Under the pieces are notes generated by a model that was not told the origin of the DNA, ran no database searches, and saw only the letters and a list, made by a program, of their open reading frames with translations. 8,168 nucleotides of DNA from Bacteroidota bacterium (GTDB lineage: Bacteria; Bacteroidota; Rhodothermia; Rhodothermales; Rubricoccaceae), in contig JADFLK010000081.1 of the NCBI GenBank assembly GCA_022564455.1, positions 1 through 8,168 on the forward strand. The letters run 5' to 3'. The position numbers were made by a program, and so were the translations under genes. Below are positions 1-6,133 of this stretch, in pieces (positions within the stretch are counted from its first letter, which is position 1; every line of letters starts with the position of its first letter).

Positions 1-215
1 ACCACGGAGGCGATGCCGGCAGTTTCAGCAGAAACACCCTGCAACAGGGTTCTGACTCCGTCAGCCAGTTTTCTCCTCTCAGGACGGGGGGAGGAGAGCA
101 ATTGGCCGGATCGAGTCTCGCCGTCTTGGCTCAGTCGTTCAATACGTGTCCACGCGCTTCCATTGTGGAGGCCGATCTTCGTGGCCGAGTTGCCGATGTC
201 GAGAGCCAGAAACAA
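1..215 (-). CDS. coaX: Type III pantothenate kinase, N-terminal fragment (cut by window edge)
   Basis: Type III pantothenate kinase makes 4'-phosphopantothenate from pantothenate and ATP, the first step of CoA synthesis in the cytoplasm. About 71 residues are visible before the left edge. The N-terminus has the family's phosphate-binding signature, LALDIGNSATKIGL, with Asp6, Asn9, Ser10 and Lys13. The fragment ends in GIASVV, which fits the strand-turn 'SSVV' element of the ASKHA fold seen in CoaX proteins. I place the start at a TTG (215-213) because it puts the Asp at residue 6, the usual distance. There is no ATG nearby and no clear ribosome-binding site. The frame stays open upstream to the birA stop, so the start is not certain. 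The gene follows birA on the same strand with a 48-nt gap and is probably cotranscribed. The birA-coaX pairing is common in bacteria and the two are fused in some Betaproteobacteria. Confidence 0.9.
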   Translation of the reverse strand, partial: MFLALDIGNSATKIGLHNGSAWTRIERLSQDGETRSGQLLSSPRPERRKLADGVRTLLQGVSAETAGIASV

Positions 216-263
216 AGAGGGTGAGGGAAAGGTGCAGCAGCAGAGACGACCCGTGGGGGGCTC

Positions 264-1091
264 CTAGTCCACCTGGCGCACACTGTTATCGAGGGAGACT
301 TCGCCCGAATGGAATAGTCTTTCACCTTCGGACGTAGCGACGCGCAATGCGCCGTTTTCTGCAACGCCGAGGATGGTTCCTTCGGTGGATTCGCCGGACA
401 GGGGAAAGGTGACCGTCGCCGTAGTACCGAGACCGGCCATCCGCCTCTCAAAGCCCGCCAGAACTGCCACGCCGAGGTCAGTTGCAAGGCTGTCGTAGTG
501 TTTTTCAAGGGCATTGAGGAGGTTGGCTAACAGCGGGATGCGCGGCACGAGTTGTCCGGTTTCGAGCACAAGCGACGTGGCTTTACCAACGATGTCGGCC
601 GGAAACTCGGTCTGGTTCACGTTGAGGCCGATGCCCAGTACCATGGTGGACTGCGAGCCATTTTTTGGGGTTAGCCGCCCTTCCAGCAGGATGCCGCACA
701 CCTTCTTTTTATCCACGAGGACATCGTTGGGCCACTTGAGCGCGGGTGCCAGCGGTGTGCGTTTCTCGATGGCCTCGGCGACGGCCAAGCCGGCCGCGAG
801 TGGAATCAGTCCGAGGCGATCCTGCGGGAGGCCAGGGCGGAGGACGAGCGAGAAAAGAAGATTGAGCCCCGGTACGTCACTCCACGCCCGTCCGTGGCGC
901 CCGCGGCCTGCGGTTTGGTGATCGGCGCCCAGCAGTGCGCCCTCCGGCGCACCATCCGATGCCCACCTCATGGCCTCGGTATTCGTCGAACCGATGGCGG
1001 CGTGCCACCGCGATTCACGACCGAACCGCTCGGTGCGCAAGGGGCCGGGGAGTTCGGACAAAAAAGCCGGTATGGTTCGCGGCTCACTCAA
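264..1091 (-). CDS. birA: Biotin--[acetyl-CoA-carboxylase] ligase, short form without DNA-binding domain
   Basis: This enzyme activates biotin as biotinyl-5'-AMP and transfers it to the lysine of biotin carboxyl carrier protein, making acetyl-CoA carboxylase (and other biotin enzymes) active. The 275-residue product shows the catalytic core in order: GSTN at 34-37, the biotinyl-AMP loop QTAGRGRHGRAW at 59-70, KWPND at 119-123, KVCGILLE from Lys130, and GIGLNVN at 153-159. A small C-terminal beta domain covers about 222-265. There is no N-terminal winged helix, so this is a monofunctional ligase and not the E. coli type of repressor. The start is TTG at 1091-1089, which overlaps the end of the upstream lipoprotein gene by 8 nt. 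No ATG lies near it, and a second TTG at codon 11 is an alternative. The overlap suggests translational coupling. Sequence recognition is strong; only the start is uncertain. Confidence 0.95.
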   Translation of the reverse strand: MSEPRTIPAFLSELPGPLRTERFGRESRWHAAIGSTNTEAMRWASDGAPEGALLGADHQTAGRGRHGRAWSDVPGLNLLFSLVLRPGLPQDRLGLIPLAAGLAVAEAIEKRTPLAPALKWPNDVLVDKKKVCGILLEGRLTPKNGSQSTMVLGIGLNVNQTEFPADIVGKATSLVLETGQLVPRIPLLANLLNALEKHYDSLATDLGVAVLAGFERRMAGLGTTATVTFPLSGESTEGTILGVAENGALRVATSEGERLFHSGEVSLDNSVRQVD

Positions 1092-1839
1092 CGGCGGAGA
1101 TGTCTCGAACCGTCTGCGTCAGGCGCAGACGCGTCGGATCGCTCCCTGGTGTGTGGATGGTGGTTTCTGATTTGGCTCTCTTGGGCAGAAGTGCGCCATC
1201 GGGAGCTGGTTGAAGCCAGATGATTACCCGGCTGGATTCATCGAACAAAGCCGACGTCGTGAGGCGAAGCACTTCGACACCCACGATGACGTTCGCGTCG
1301 TCGTGGTAGTAACGCGCGTACCTGATGGGTTGCTCGCCCGCCGATTCTCGGTGCAGCGTGGCCTGCGCAACGTGAAGGCGCTGATCGTTTACCGTCGTGT
1401 CCTGCAGCATTTCGTAAGCGTACCGATCACGTGTCCGCATCCGGACATAGGCAGGTTCATCCGGCAGTACGTTGGAGAGCGGGTTGACCGGACGCAGAGG
1501 CCCCTCAAATGGGGCGGCGCTCGAAAGTGAACCTGATGAGTCTGCATCCAGTACCGTCTCTTCGACGCCATCGGTTGTGGGGATACGCCGCACAATGCGG
1601 CTTGCCGAAGCCGTGGGCTCGCCGTTCGCATCAAGCTCCTCCACTACGATTTGCGTCGTGTACGCAAAGCCATCGAGGTGGTCGTAGGCCTCTTTGATGC
1701 CGTCGAGCGAGAGGCTGGACATCAGTTCAAACACCTCGTCGGCAGCCGGGTCCGACTCGGCAGGAGGCGCGGAATCTCCACAGCCGATTACGAAGATTAC
1801 AGCAACGAAGAGAACAGCAACGAGATGTGGAAGGCGCAT
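1084..1839 (-). CDS. Uncharacterised lipoprotein at the head of the birA operon
   Basis: I do not recognise the family. From the ATG at 1839 the product has 251 residues and begins with a typical lipoprotein signal: a short basic start, a hydrophobic stretch from about 6 to 18, and a lipobox VIGC with Cys20. Residue +2 is Gly, not Asp, which does not suggest retention in the inner membrane. The mature part starts with a low-complexity acidic linker (about 21-35), then a helical patch (about 35-55), and then alternating polar/hydrophobic segments that look beta-rich. The pattern could suit a LolA/LolB-like or similar periplasmic sandwich fold, but I see no diagnostic motif. An upstream in-frame ATG at 1890 would add 17 residues; I reject it because it buries the signal peptide behind a polar extension. 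The stop overlaps birA by 8 nt, so the genes are very likely cotranscribed. The 5' end faces the phosphatase gene divergently across 65 bp. Confidence 0.8.
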   Translation of the reverse strand: MRLPHLVAVLFVAVIFVIGCGDSAPPAESDPAADEVFELMSSLSLDGIKEAYDHLDGFAYTTQIVVEELDANGEPTASASRIVRRIPTTDGVEETVLDADSSGSLSSAAPFEGPLRPVNPLSNVLPDEPAYVRMRTRDRYAYEMLQDTTVNDQRLHVAQATLHRESAGEQPIRYARYYHDDANVIVGVEVLRLTTSALFDESSRVIIWLQPAPDGALLPKRAKSETTIHTPGSDPTRLRLTQTVRDISAVE

Positions 1840-1904
1840 CCGAACGGAAACGAAATGAGGGGCACGGAAGCTACCGCTGTTGGGTCTCATCTATCTTCGG
1901 CACT

Positions 1905-2795
1905 ATGCCCGTATCTCCAACTCCGCACACTCCCTACGCACGCGAACTTGTCGTTGCCGAAGAGGCAGCCCGCGCTGCCGGAGCGTTCATCCGATCGCAC
2001 GTGGGCGGAATCGAGGGTGAGGCCATTCGAGACAAGGGAATCCACGACCTCGTTACGTTTGTGGACGAGGAGGCCGAGCGCATCATCGTGGGGCATCTAA
2101 AAGACGCTTTTCCGGAAGACGATTTCCTCGGTGAAGAAACCGCTGCCGACGACACACGGCATGAAGTGGAAGGCCGCCGCTGGATTGTAGACCCGCTGGA
2201 CGGCACGACCAACTTCATCCACGGGGTGCCGCCCTATGCTGTTTCCATCGCGCTGCAGGATGACACCGATCTGATGGTAGGCGTTGTGTACGATGTGCCG
2301 CACGACGAACTCTTTGCCGCAGAGGCCGGGTGCGGCCATACCCTGAACGGCAGGCCAGCAGCCGTTTCTGATACCGCCGATCTTGGAGATGCTCTCCTGG
2401 CTACGGGTTTTCCTTTCCGCGACTACGGTTTTGTGGAGGGCTACGTGGAAACGCTGGCCGGATTCATGCGGTCGACGCGGGGAGTGCGGCGGCACGGTGC
2501 GGCGGCGGTGGATCTCGCGTGGGTGGCCTGCGGCCGCTTCGACGGGTTCTTCGAGGCAGGGCTTGCTCCGTGGGACCTGGCCGCGGGTGTCGTTCTGATA
2601 AAAGCCGCCGGTGGGCGGGTTTCAGGTCTTCCGGGTGGTAGCAACCCCGTTTTCGATGGCGGTATCGTGGCGAGCAATAGCCTCCTGCACGGCCCATTGG
2701 AGGCCGGAGCCAGGCCTCTCGGCCGTGCCTACGCAGCATTGAAGGCCGTGCATACAACGAGTTCGGCGAATCGGCGTGACCAAAGCACCCAGTGA
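1905..2795 (+). CDS. Inositol monophosphatase family phosphatase (SuhB/HisN-like)
   Basis: This is a Mg2+-dependent, Li+-sensitive-type sugar-phosphate phosphatase of the FIG superfamily. The 296-residue protein has every hallmark: Asp53 in a FVDEEAE segment, LGEE with Glu77-Glu78, motif A WIVDPLDGTTNFIHG at 93-107 with metal-binding Asp96 and Asp99, and motif B WDLAAG from Trp223 with Asp224, followed by a GG turn. Length and motif spacing match inositol-1-monophosphatases. The substrate cannot be read from sequence: inositol-1-phosphate, histidinol phosphate and related substrates are all possible, so no symbol is given. I chose the ATG at 1905 over an in-frame ATG at 1827, because the extra 26 residues are polar, do not look like the family, and would overlap the signal-peptide codons of the divergent lipoprotein. 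No signal peptide is present, so it is cytoplasmic. The C-terminal dozen residues are a polar tail. Confidence 0.95.
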   Translation: MPVSPTPHTPYARELVVAEEAARAAGAFIRSHVGGIEGEAIRDKGIHDLVTFVDEEAERIIVGHLKDAFPEDDFLGEETAADDTRHEVEGRRWIVDPLDGTTNFIHGVPPYAVSIALQDDTDLMVGVVYDVPHDELFAAEAGCGHTLNGRPAAVSDTADLGDALLATGFPFRDYGFVEGYVETLAGFMRSTRGVRRHGAAAVDLAWVACGRFDGFFEAGLAPWDLAAGVVLIKAAGGRVSGLPGGSNPVFDGGIVASNSLLHGPLEAGARPLGRAYAALKAVHTTSSANRRDQSTQ

Positions 2796-2822
2796 ACGAT
2801 TTCTTGACATCCGCACCCTTAA

Positions 2823-2855
2823 TACCGTGCGCGGTAGACCGATACCGGTGACTAC
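2823..2855. promoter_or_regulatory. Nested inverted repeats upstream of the response regulator (possible operator or hairpin)
   Basis: In the 153-bp gap between the phosphatase and the response regulator, TACCG (2823-2827), CGGTA (2832-2836) and TACCG (2843-2847) alternate. The middle copy could pair with either neighbour. A second foldback places ACCG against CGGT inside a GTAG/CTAC outer stem. Arms are only 4-5 bp and there is no T-tract, so this is not a terminator. It may be a binding site or chance. The rest of the gap shows no open frame or recognisable promoter. Confidence 0.2.
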
Positions 2856-2948
2856 TTCTACGCCTGAACGGCAAAGGCTTCCCATCCCCTCTGTCTCTGT
2901 CGTATTCATCAGGTGCTGCACTTTCCGTGAGCCCCACTCTCAGTGCCG

Positions 2949-3440
2949 ATGCGCGACTCCGCCCCCGCTTCTGCGAACGTTCCATCGCCCGAAACATTCA
3001 GTCGGCCGGTGATCCTCGTCGCGGACGACTATCCCGAAAACCGGCGATTGCTGTATTTTTACCTGCGCGACCGGTACGAAGTACTCCACGCAGCAACGGC
3101 TGAGGAAGCCATCGAAACGCTGCGTACGCAATCGGTTGACCTGGCCATTCTGGATCTCAATTTCTGTGACGGCATGAGCGGAATAGATGCCATTCAGGCC
3201 ATCCGCAAAGACCCCGCCATCAGCGGGATACGTGCCCTTGCCCTGACTGCCTACGCCTATCCCGATGACCGCCAGCGATGCCTGGATGCTGGGTTCGACG
3301 ACTACATCGCCAAGCCGGTGTTCAAGAAAGGGCTGCTGGAGACCATCGGCAAGATGTTTGGGAATTCAGTAGCGGGCGACGGCGCAATTTCTGACGTGGG
3401 CAACGTATGGGTTAGCCGGCCGCGCCACGACGAGGAGTAA
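2949..3440 (+). CDS. Single-domain response regulator (CheY/DivK-like receiver)
   Basis: This is a stand-alone receiver domain that would accept a phosphoryl group from a histidine kinase or phosphotransfer protein and signal by protein-protein contact, because no output domain is attached. Counting from the ATG at 2949 (163 residues), the acidic pair is Asp26-Asp27, the phospho-acceptor is Asp69 at the end of the LAILD strand, the switch Thr is Thr100 in LALTAYA, and the conserved Lys is Lys122 in IAKPV. The loop after Asp69 (LNFCDGMSGID) differs from the usual xMPxMDG form, yet keeps the Gly. The ALTAYA and AGFDDYIAKP segments resemble DivK and hybrid-kinase receivers. A polar leader of about 18 residues and a C-terminal tail of about 25 residues flank the domain. 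GTG at 2943 is an in-frame alternative start. No kinase gene is in the window, so this is an orphan. Confidence 0.92.
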   Translation: MRDSAPASANVPSPETFSRPVILVADDYPENRRLLYFYLRDRYEVLHAATAEEAIETLRTQSVDLAILDLNFCDGMSGIDAIQAIRKDPAISGIRALALTAYAYPDDRQRCLDAGFDDYIAKPVFKKGLLETIGKMFGNSVAGDGAISDVGNVWVSRPRHDEE

Positions 3441-3464
3441 GCCTGTTCACTTTCGGGGCCGCCA

Positions 3465-3507
3465 CGAGGGACGGTTCTGGGGCATGAATCCAAATCCGCT
3501 TCCCTCG
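3465..3507 (+). repeat. 7-bp inverted repeat in the leader ahead of fabI
   Basis: CGAGGGA at 3465-3471 is exactly complementary to TCCCTCG at 3501-3507, enclosing 29 nt. It lies between the response-regulator stop and the strong hairpin before fabI. In an RNA it could form a stem just upstream of that hairpin. Arms of this length can arise by chance in GC-rich DNA, so the call is tentative. Confidence 0.25.
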
Positions 3508-3512
3508 AAACG

Positions 3513-3546
3513 GCGGGATGGCTAGATTGCCATCCCGCTTTTTGTT
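3513..3546 (+). terminator. Intrinsic terminator or attenuator hairpin directly before fabI
   Basis: A perfect 10-bp stem pairs GCGGGATGGC (3513-3522) with GCCATCCCGC (3529-3538), closing a 6-nt loop TAGATT. TTTTTGTTT follows immediately. This is a textbook Rho-independent terminator on the plus strand. It is 72 nt after the response-regulator stop and its T-tract ends 18 nt before the fabI ATG. The simplest reading is termination of the phosphatase/response-regulator transcript. Because it leaves almost no room for a fabI promoter downstream, it could also act as an attenuator in a fabI leader. Confidence 0.85.
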
Positions 3547-3561
3547 TGACGCTCTCTCCCT

Positions 3562-4416
3562 ATGGCATCCACCTCCTCGGCCGAAGGTATCGGCCTGCTT
3601 CGTGGCAAAACCGGCGTTGTCTTCGGCGCACTCGACGATAGTTCTCTGGCGTGGTACATCGCCGAGGCCATCTACCGCGAGGGTGGCCGCTTCGTGCTCT
3701 CCAATGCTCCCGTAGCCAAGCGCTTTGGGAAGTTGGAAGGACTCGCTGAGAAAACCGGCGGAAGCCCCATTATCTATGCTGACGCCACCAACAACGACGA
3801 CCTCACGCAGGTGTTCGAGGAAGCCAAGACGCATTTCGGCGGCCCGGTCAACTTCGTCGTTCACTCCATCGGAATGGGGATCAACGTGCGGAAGAACAAG
3901 CCGTACGAGGGCCTCAACTACGACTGGTACCTGAAAACGCTGGATATCTCGGCCGTGTCGCTCCATCGCGCAGTCCATGCTGCCATGGAAGCCGAGGCCA
4001 TTGCGGACGGCGGTTCCATTGTTGCACTTAGCTTCATCGGCGCGCAGCGCATCTTTTCCACGTACAGCGAGATGGGCGATGCCAAAGCGCTGCTGGAGTC
4101 CATCGTGCGGTCGTTCGGCTACCGTCTGGGACGGAAAGGCATCCGCATCAACGCAGTCAGCCAGAGCCCCACGCGTACGACAGCAGGGGGCGGCATTGCC
4201 GGCTTCGACGTCTTGTTCGATTTTGCCGAGCAAGTTTCGCCCTTGGGCAATGCCGACGCGGCATCCTGTGCTGATTACGTCGTCACCCTCCTGAGCGACC
4301 TCACCCGAATGGTGACGATGCAGACGCTCTTCCATGATGGCGGCTTTTCGTCGATGGGCCTCTCCGACGAGATTGTGGAAATGCTGTCCGACGCTCTGAC
4401 GAAGAGCGAAACGTGA
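3562..4416 (+). CDS. fabI: Enoyl-[acyl-carrier-protein] reductase, NADH-type
   Basis: FabI reduces trans-2-enoyl-ACP to acyl-ACP, the last step of each fatty-acid elongation round, in the cytoplasm. The 284-residue protein is a short-chain dehydrogenase-type Rossmann enzyme. The nucleotide-binding start is VVFGALDDSSLAW (19-31), in the FabI-type GxxxxxSxAW arrangement. HSIGMG at 101-106 matches the loop near the nicotinamide. The catalytic Tyr168 and Lys175 have the FabI spacing of six residues between them. The C-terminus carries SQSPTRTTAGG and FHDGGFSSMG. The 'NAPVAKR' and 'SQSPT' stretches resemble Bacteroidota FabI more than the E. coli enzyme. The position equivalent to E. coli Tyr146 is Phe158. 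No Shine-Dalgarno sequence precedes the ATG, and a strong hairpin ends 18 nt upstream. The stop TGA overlaps the GTG of the next gene. Confidence 0.96.
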   Translation: MASTSSAEGIGLLRGKTGVVFGALDDSSLAWYIAEAIYREGGRFVLSNAPVAKRFGKLEGLAEKTGGSPIIYADATNNDDLTQVFEEAKTHFGGPVNFVVHSIGMGINVRKNKPYEGLNYDWYLKTLDISAVSLHRAVHAAMEAEAIADGGSIVALSFIGAQRIFSTYSEMGDAKALLESIVRSFGYRLGRKGIRINAVSQSPTRTTAGGGIAGFDVLFDFAEQVSPLGNADAASCADYVVTLLSDLTRMVTMQTLFHDGGFSSMGLSDEIVEMLSDALTKSET

Positions 4417-5972
4417 GTCTCTCCAGGCCGGTTTCAGGCTACGCCGGCCTGTTCGCTTTGCTAGCGCTGGCAGGTTGTGGGCAGGGGGAAACCGTAATTA
4501 ATGCGCCCACACCAGGCGTTGACGTCCGTGCGTATGATGTTCGGATTCGCCTCGACCCCGTTTCGCTGTATCTCAGCGCGCGTGCGCGCCTGACCGTATT
4601 TCACACGGCAGAAGCCAATACGCTCGACTTGCAACTGGGTGAGGCGATGCGGATTCGCCGGATCCTCGTGAATGAGGATTCGGTTGGTTTCGAGCGGCAG
4701 GGAGATCGTCTGCGCATTCCGCTACCCGAAGGCGATTCGGTGCGGGTAGACATCATCTATTACGGTAGGGTTGATGAGGGGCTCCATCGCGGGGATGCGG
4801 GTGGGCAGACCGTCACGTTTTCGCAGGCGTGGCCTCAACATGGTTCGGGCTGGCTTCCGGGTGTCCACCATCCGTCCGACCCTGCGCGGTTCAATCTGCA
4901 CCTGATCGTCCCGAAGGACTACGACGTGGTGGCCAGCGGAGTGTATGTGTCCGCCAGGATTCGCCCCGATAACACGTGGAAGCGTTACAATTTTTCGCTG
5001 GACGCCGACGCGCCTGCCTACACGTTTGCCTTCGCCATTGCCGATTCGTTTGTGGTCGTGGAGGACTCGACGGATTCGGGGTTGGCAATCCGCCACCACA
5101 TACTTCCAGACGATGCAAGAAGCGCAGCCAGACTTGCACGGACGCCCCAAGTTCTGGAGGCATTGGAGGCGATCCTCGGGCCGTATCCGTACGCCGCGTA
5201 CAGCACCGTCGAGATTCCGATGGGTTACGCGGGGATGGAAAATGCCGCCGCATCGTTTCTCAGCGCCGACCTCTACACCTCATCGTCCGGCGGGCGGAAT
5301 ACGTTGGAGGAGGTGAACGTCCACGAAGCCGCCCACCAGTGGTTCGGGAACGACGTGGTTCCGGCCGACTGGCGGGATCTGTGGTTGGCGGAGGGCTTCG
5401 CCACGTACCTCACTACGGTCGTGTACGAGCAGATGGATGGCCCGGAGGTTGCGCAGGAGCGCCGTGCAAGGATGGCGCAGCTTGGCAGGCGGGACGCCCG
5501 CCGTCGCCTCGTGCCCGAGCAGTACGTCGACCCCGAAAACCTCCTTTCGGCCACCGTGTACCAGAAGGGTGGCTGTGTTCTCCATCTGCTGCGGCTTACC
5601 CTCGGAGACGATGTGTTCTTCGCGGCGCTGCGGCGTCTCGTCCGCGATTACGCCGACCTGCCGCTTTCTACCGAGGCCCTCCGAATGCTGCTGGAGGAAG
5701 AGTCAGGCCGCGACCTTGATGATTTTTTCGCCTACTGGGTCTACGGGACGCGGATTCCTGAACTCCGGACCTCGTGGGACCGTTCGGCTCAACGTCTCAC
5801 ATGGCGCATCGAAGGTGACGCCGGAACGCTCGACGGCGTGCCGGTGGAACTGCTCATCCAACAGGACGGCCACACAGAAGTTGTGAACGTGCTGAACGGG
5901 GAGGCCGTTTTGCCTGGCGCCGACGAACCGCGAGTCCTTCCGATCGGGGTTCTGATGGATGTACGCGACTGA
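4413..5972 (+). CDS. M1-family zinc metallopeptidase (aminopeptidase-like) lipoprotein
   Basis: This is predicted to be a membrane-anchored zinc peptidase facing the periplasm or cell surface. The 519-residue product starts with a lipoprotein signal ending in LAGC (Cys22). An N-terminal beta-rich domain (about 35-215) comes before the catalytic domain. That domain shows the exopeptidase-type motif AGMEN (273-277), the zinc motif HEAAH (304-308), and the third ligand Glu327 in LAEGFATY, exactly 18 residues after His308. The transition-state Tyr383 lies in TVYQKG. A short beta-like tail (about 450-519) stands in place of the long helical C-terminal domain of classic M1 aminopeptidases, so this is a compact M1 form. 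The start is GTG at 4413, sharing the GTGA tetranucleotide with the fabI stop, which indicates translational coupling. All catalytic residues are present. Whether it trims peptides from the N-terminus, and which ones, cannot be told. Confidence 0.93.
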   Translation: MSLSRPVSGYAGLFALLALAGCGQGETVINAPTPGVDVRAYDVRIRLDPVSLYLSARARLTVFHTAEANTLDLQLGEAMRIRRILVNEDSVGFERQGDRLRIPLPEGDSVRVDIIYYGRVDEGLHRGDAGGQTVTFSQAWPQHGSGWLPGVHHPSDPARFNLHLIVPKDYDVVASGVYVSARIRPDNTWKRYNFSLDADAPAYTFAFAIADSFVVVEDSTDSGLAIRHHILPDDARSAARLARTPQVLEALEAILGPYPYAAYSTVEIPMGYAGMENAAASFLSADLYTSSSGGRNTLEEVNVHEAAHQWFGNDVVPADWRDLWLAEGFATYLTTVVYEQMDGPEVAQERRARMAQLGRRDARRRLVPEQYVDPENLLSATVYQKGGCVLHLLRLTLGDDVFFAALRRLVRDYADLPLSTEALRMLLEEESGRDLDDFFAYWVYGTRIPELRTSWDRSAQRLTWRIEGDAGTLDGVPVELLIQQDGHTEVVNVLNGEAVLPGADEPRVLPIGVLMDVRD

Positions 5973-6065
5973 GCGCCGATCGACTCCTGGTTTGCTATCA
6001 CTAACACAGATCGCGTGTCCAAACGCGCCAATGGAGTGTACGTCGTGACAGTCAGGATTCATAAA

Positions 6066-6081
6066 GCGACTTAATTGTCGC
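6066..6081. promoter_or_regulatory. Small inverted repeat in the gap before the L,D-transpeptidase gene
   Basis: GCGAC (6066-6070) and GTCGC (6077-6081) flank an AT-rich centre TTAATT. This may be a small operator or a weak hairpin in the 211-bp gap between the M1 peptidase and the transpeptidase. No T-tract follows, so it does not look like a terminator. No promoter could be assigned with confidence in this gap. Confidence 0.2.
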
Positions 6082-6133
6082 CCCAATCAGCCGAGAACAG
6101 GCTGTACGAAGCTTCACGAAAAGGATCGGTAGG

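Noticed and set aside
13..267. Open frame on the plus strand opposite coaX
   Set aside because: It has no recognisable motif and lies antisense to the CoaX N-terminus, whose DIGNSATK motif is clear.
131..514. Minus-strand frame spanning the birA/coaX junction
   Set aside because: It is out of frame with both genes. Its amino-acid make-up is Arg/Ser/Pro-rich, typical of a shifted frame in GC-rich DNA.
1840..1890. N-terminal extension of the lipoprotein to an ATG at 1890
   Set aside because: It would place 17 mostly polar residues before an otherwise perfect lipoprotein signal starting at 1839.
1827..1904. N-terminal extension of the phosphatase to an ATG at 1827
   Set aside because: The extra 26 residues are polar, unlike the family, and run antisense through the signal-peptide codons of the divergent lipoprotein.
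2804..2809. TTGACA as a sigma-70 -35 box for the response regulator
   Set aside because: No acceptable -10 hexamer lies 15-19 nt downstream, and Bacteroidota-type promoters differ from this consensus.
2464..2997. 177-residue open frame on the minus strand
   Set aside because: It is antisense to the phosphatase motif-B region, Arg/Pro-rich, and without motifs.
3412..4335. 307-residue open frame on the minus strand
   Set aside because: It lies antisense to fabI, which has full catalytic motifs, and is read through the hairpin region. It is a mirror frame of a GC-rich gene.
4976..5719. 247-residue plus-strand frame inside the M1 peptidase gene
   Set aside because: It is Arg/Gly-rich and overlaps the HEAAH and YQKG coding region in a different frame.
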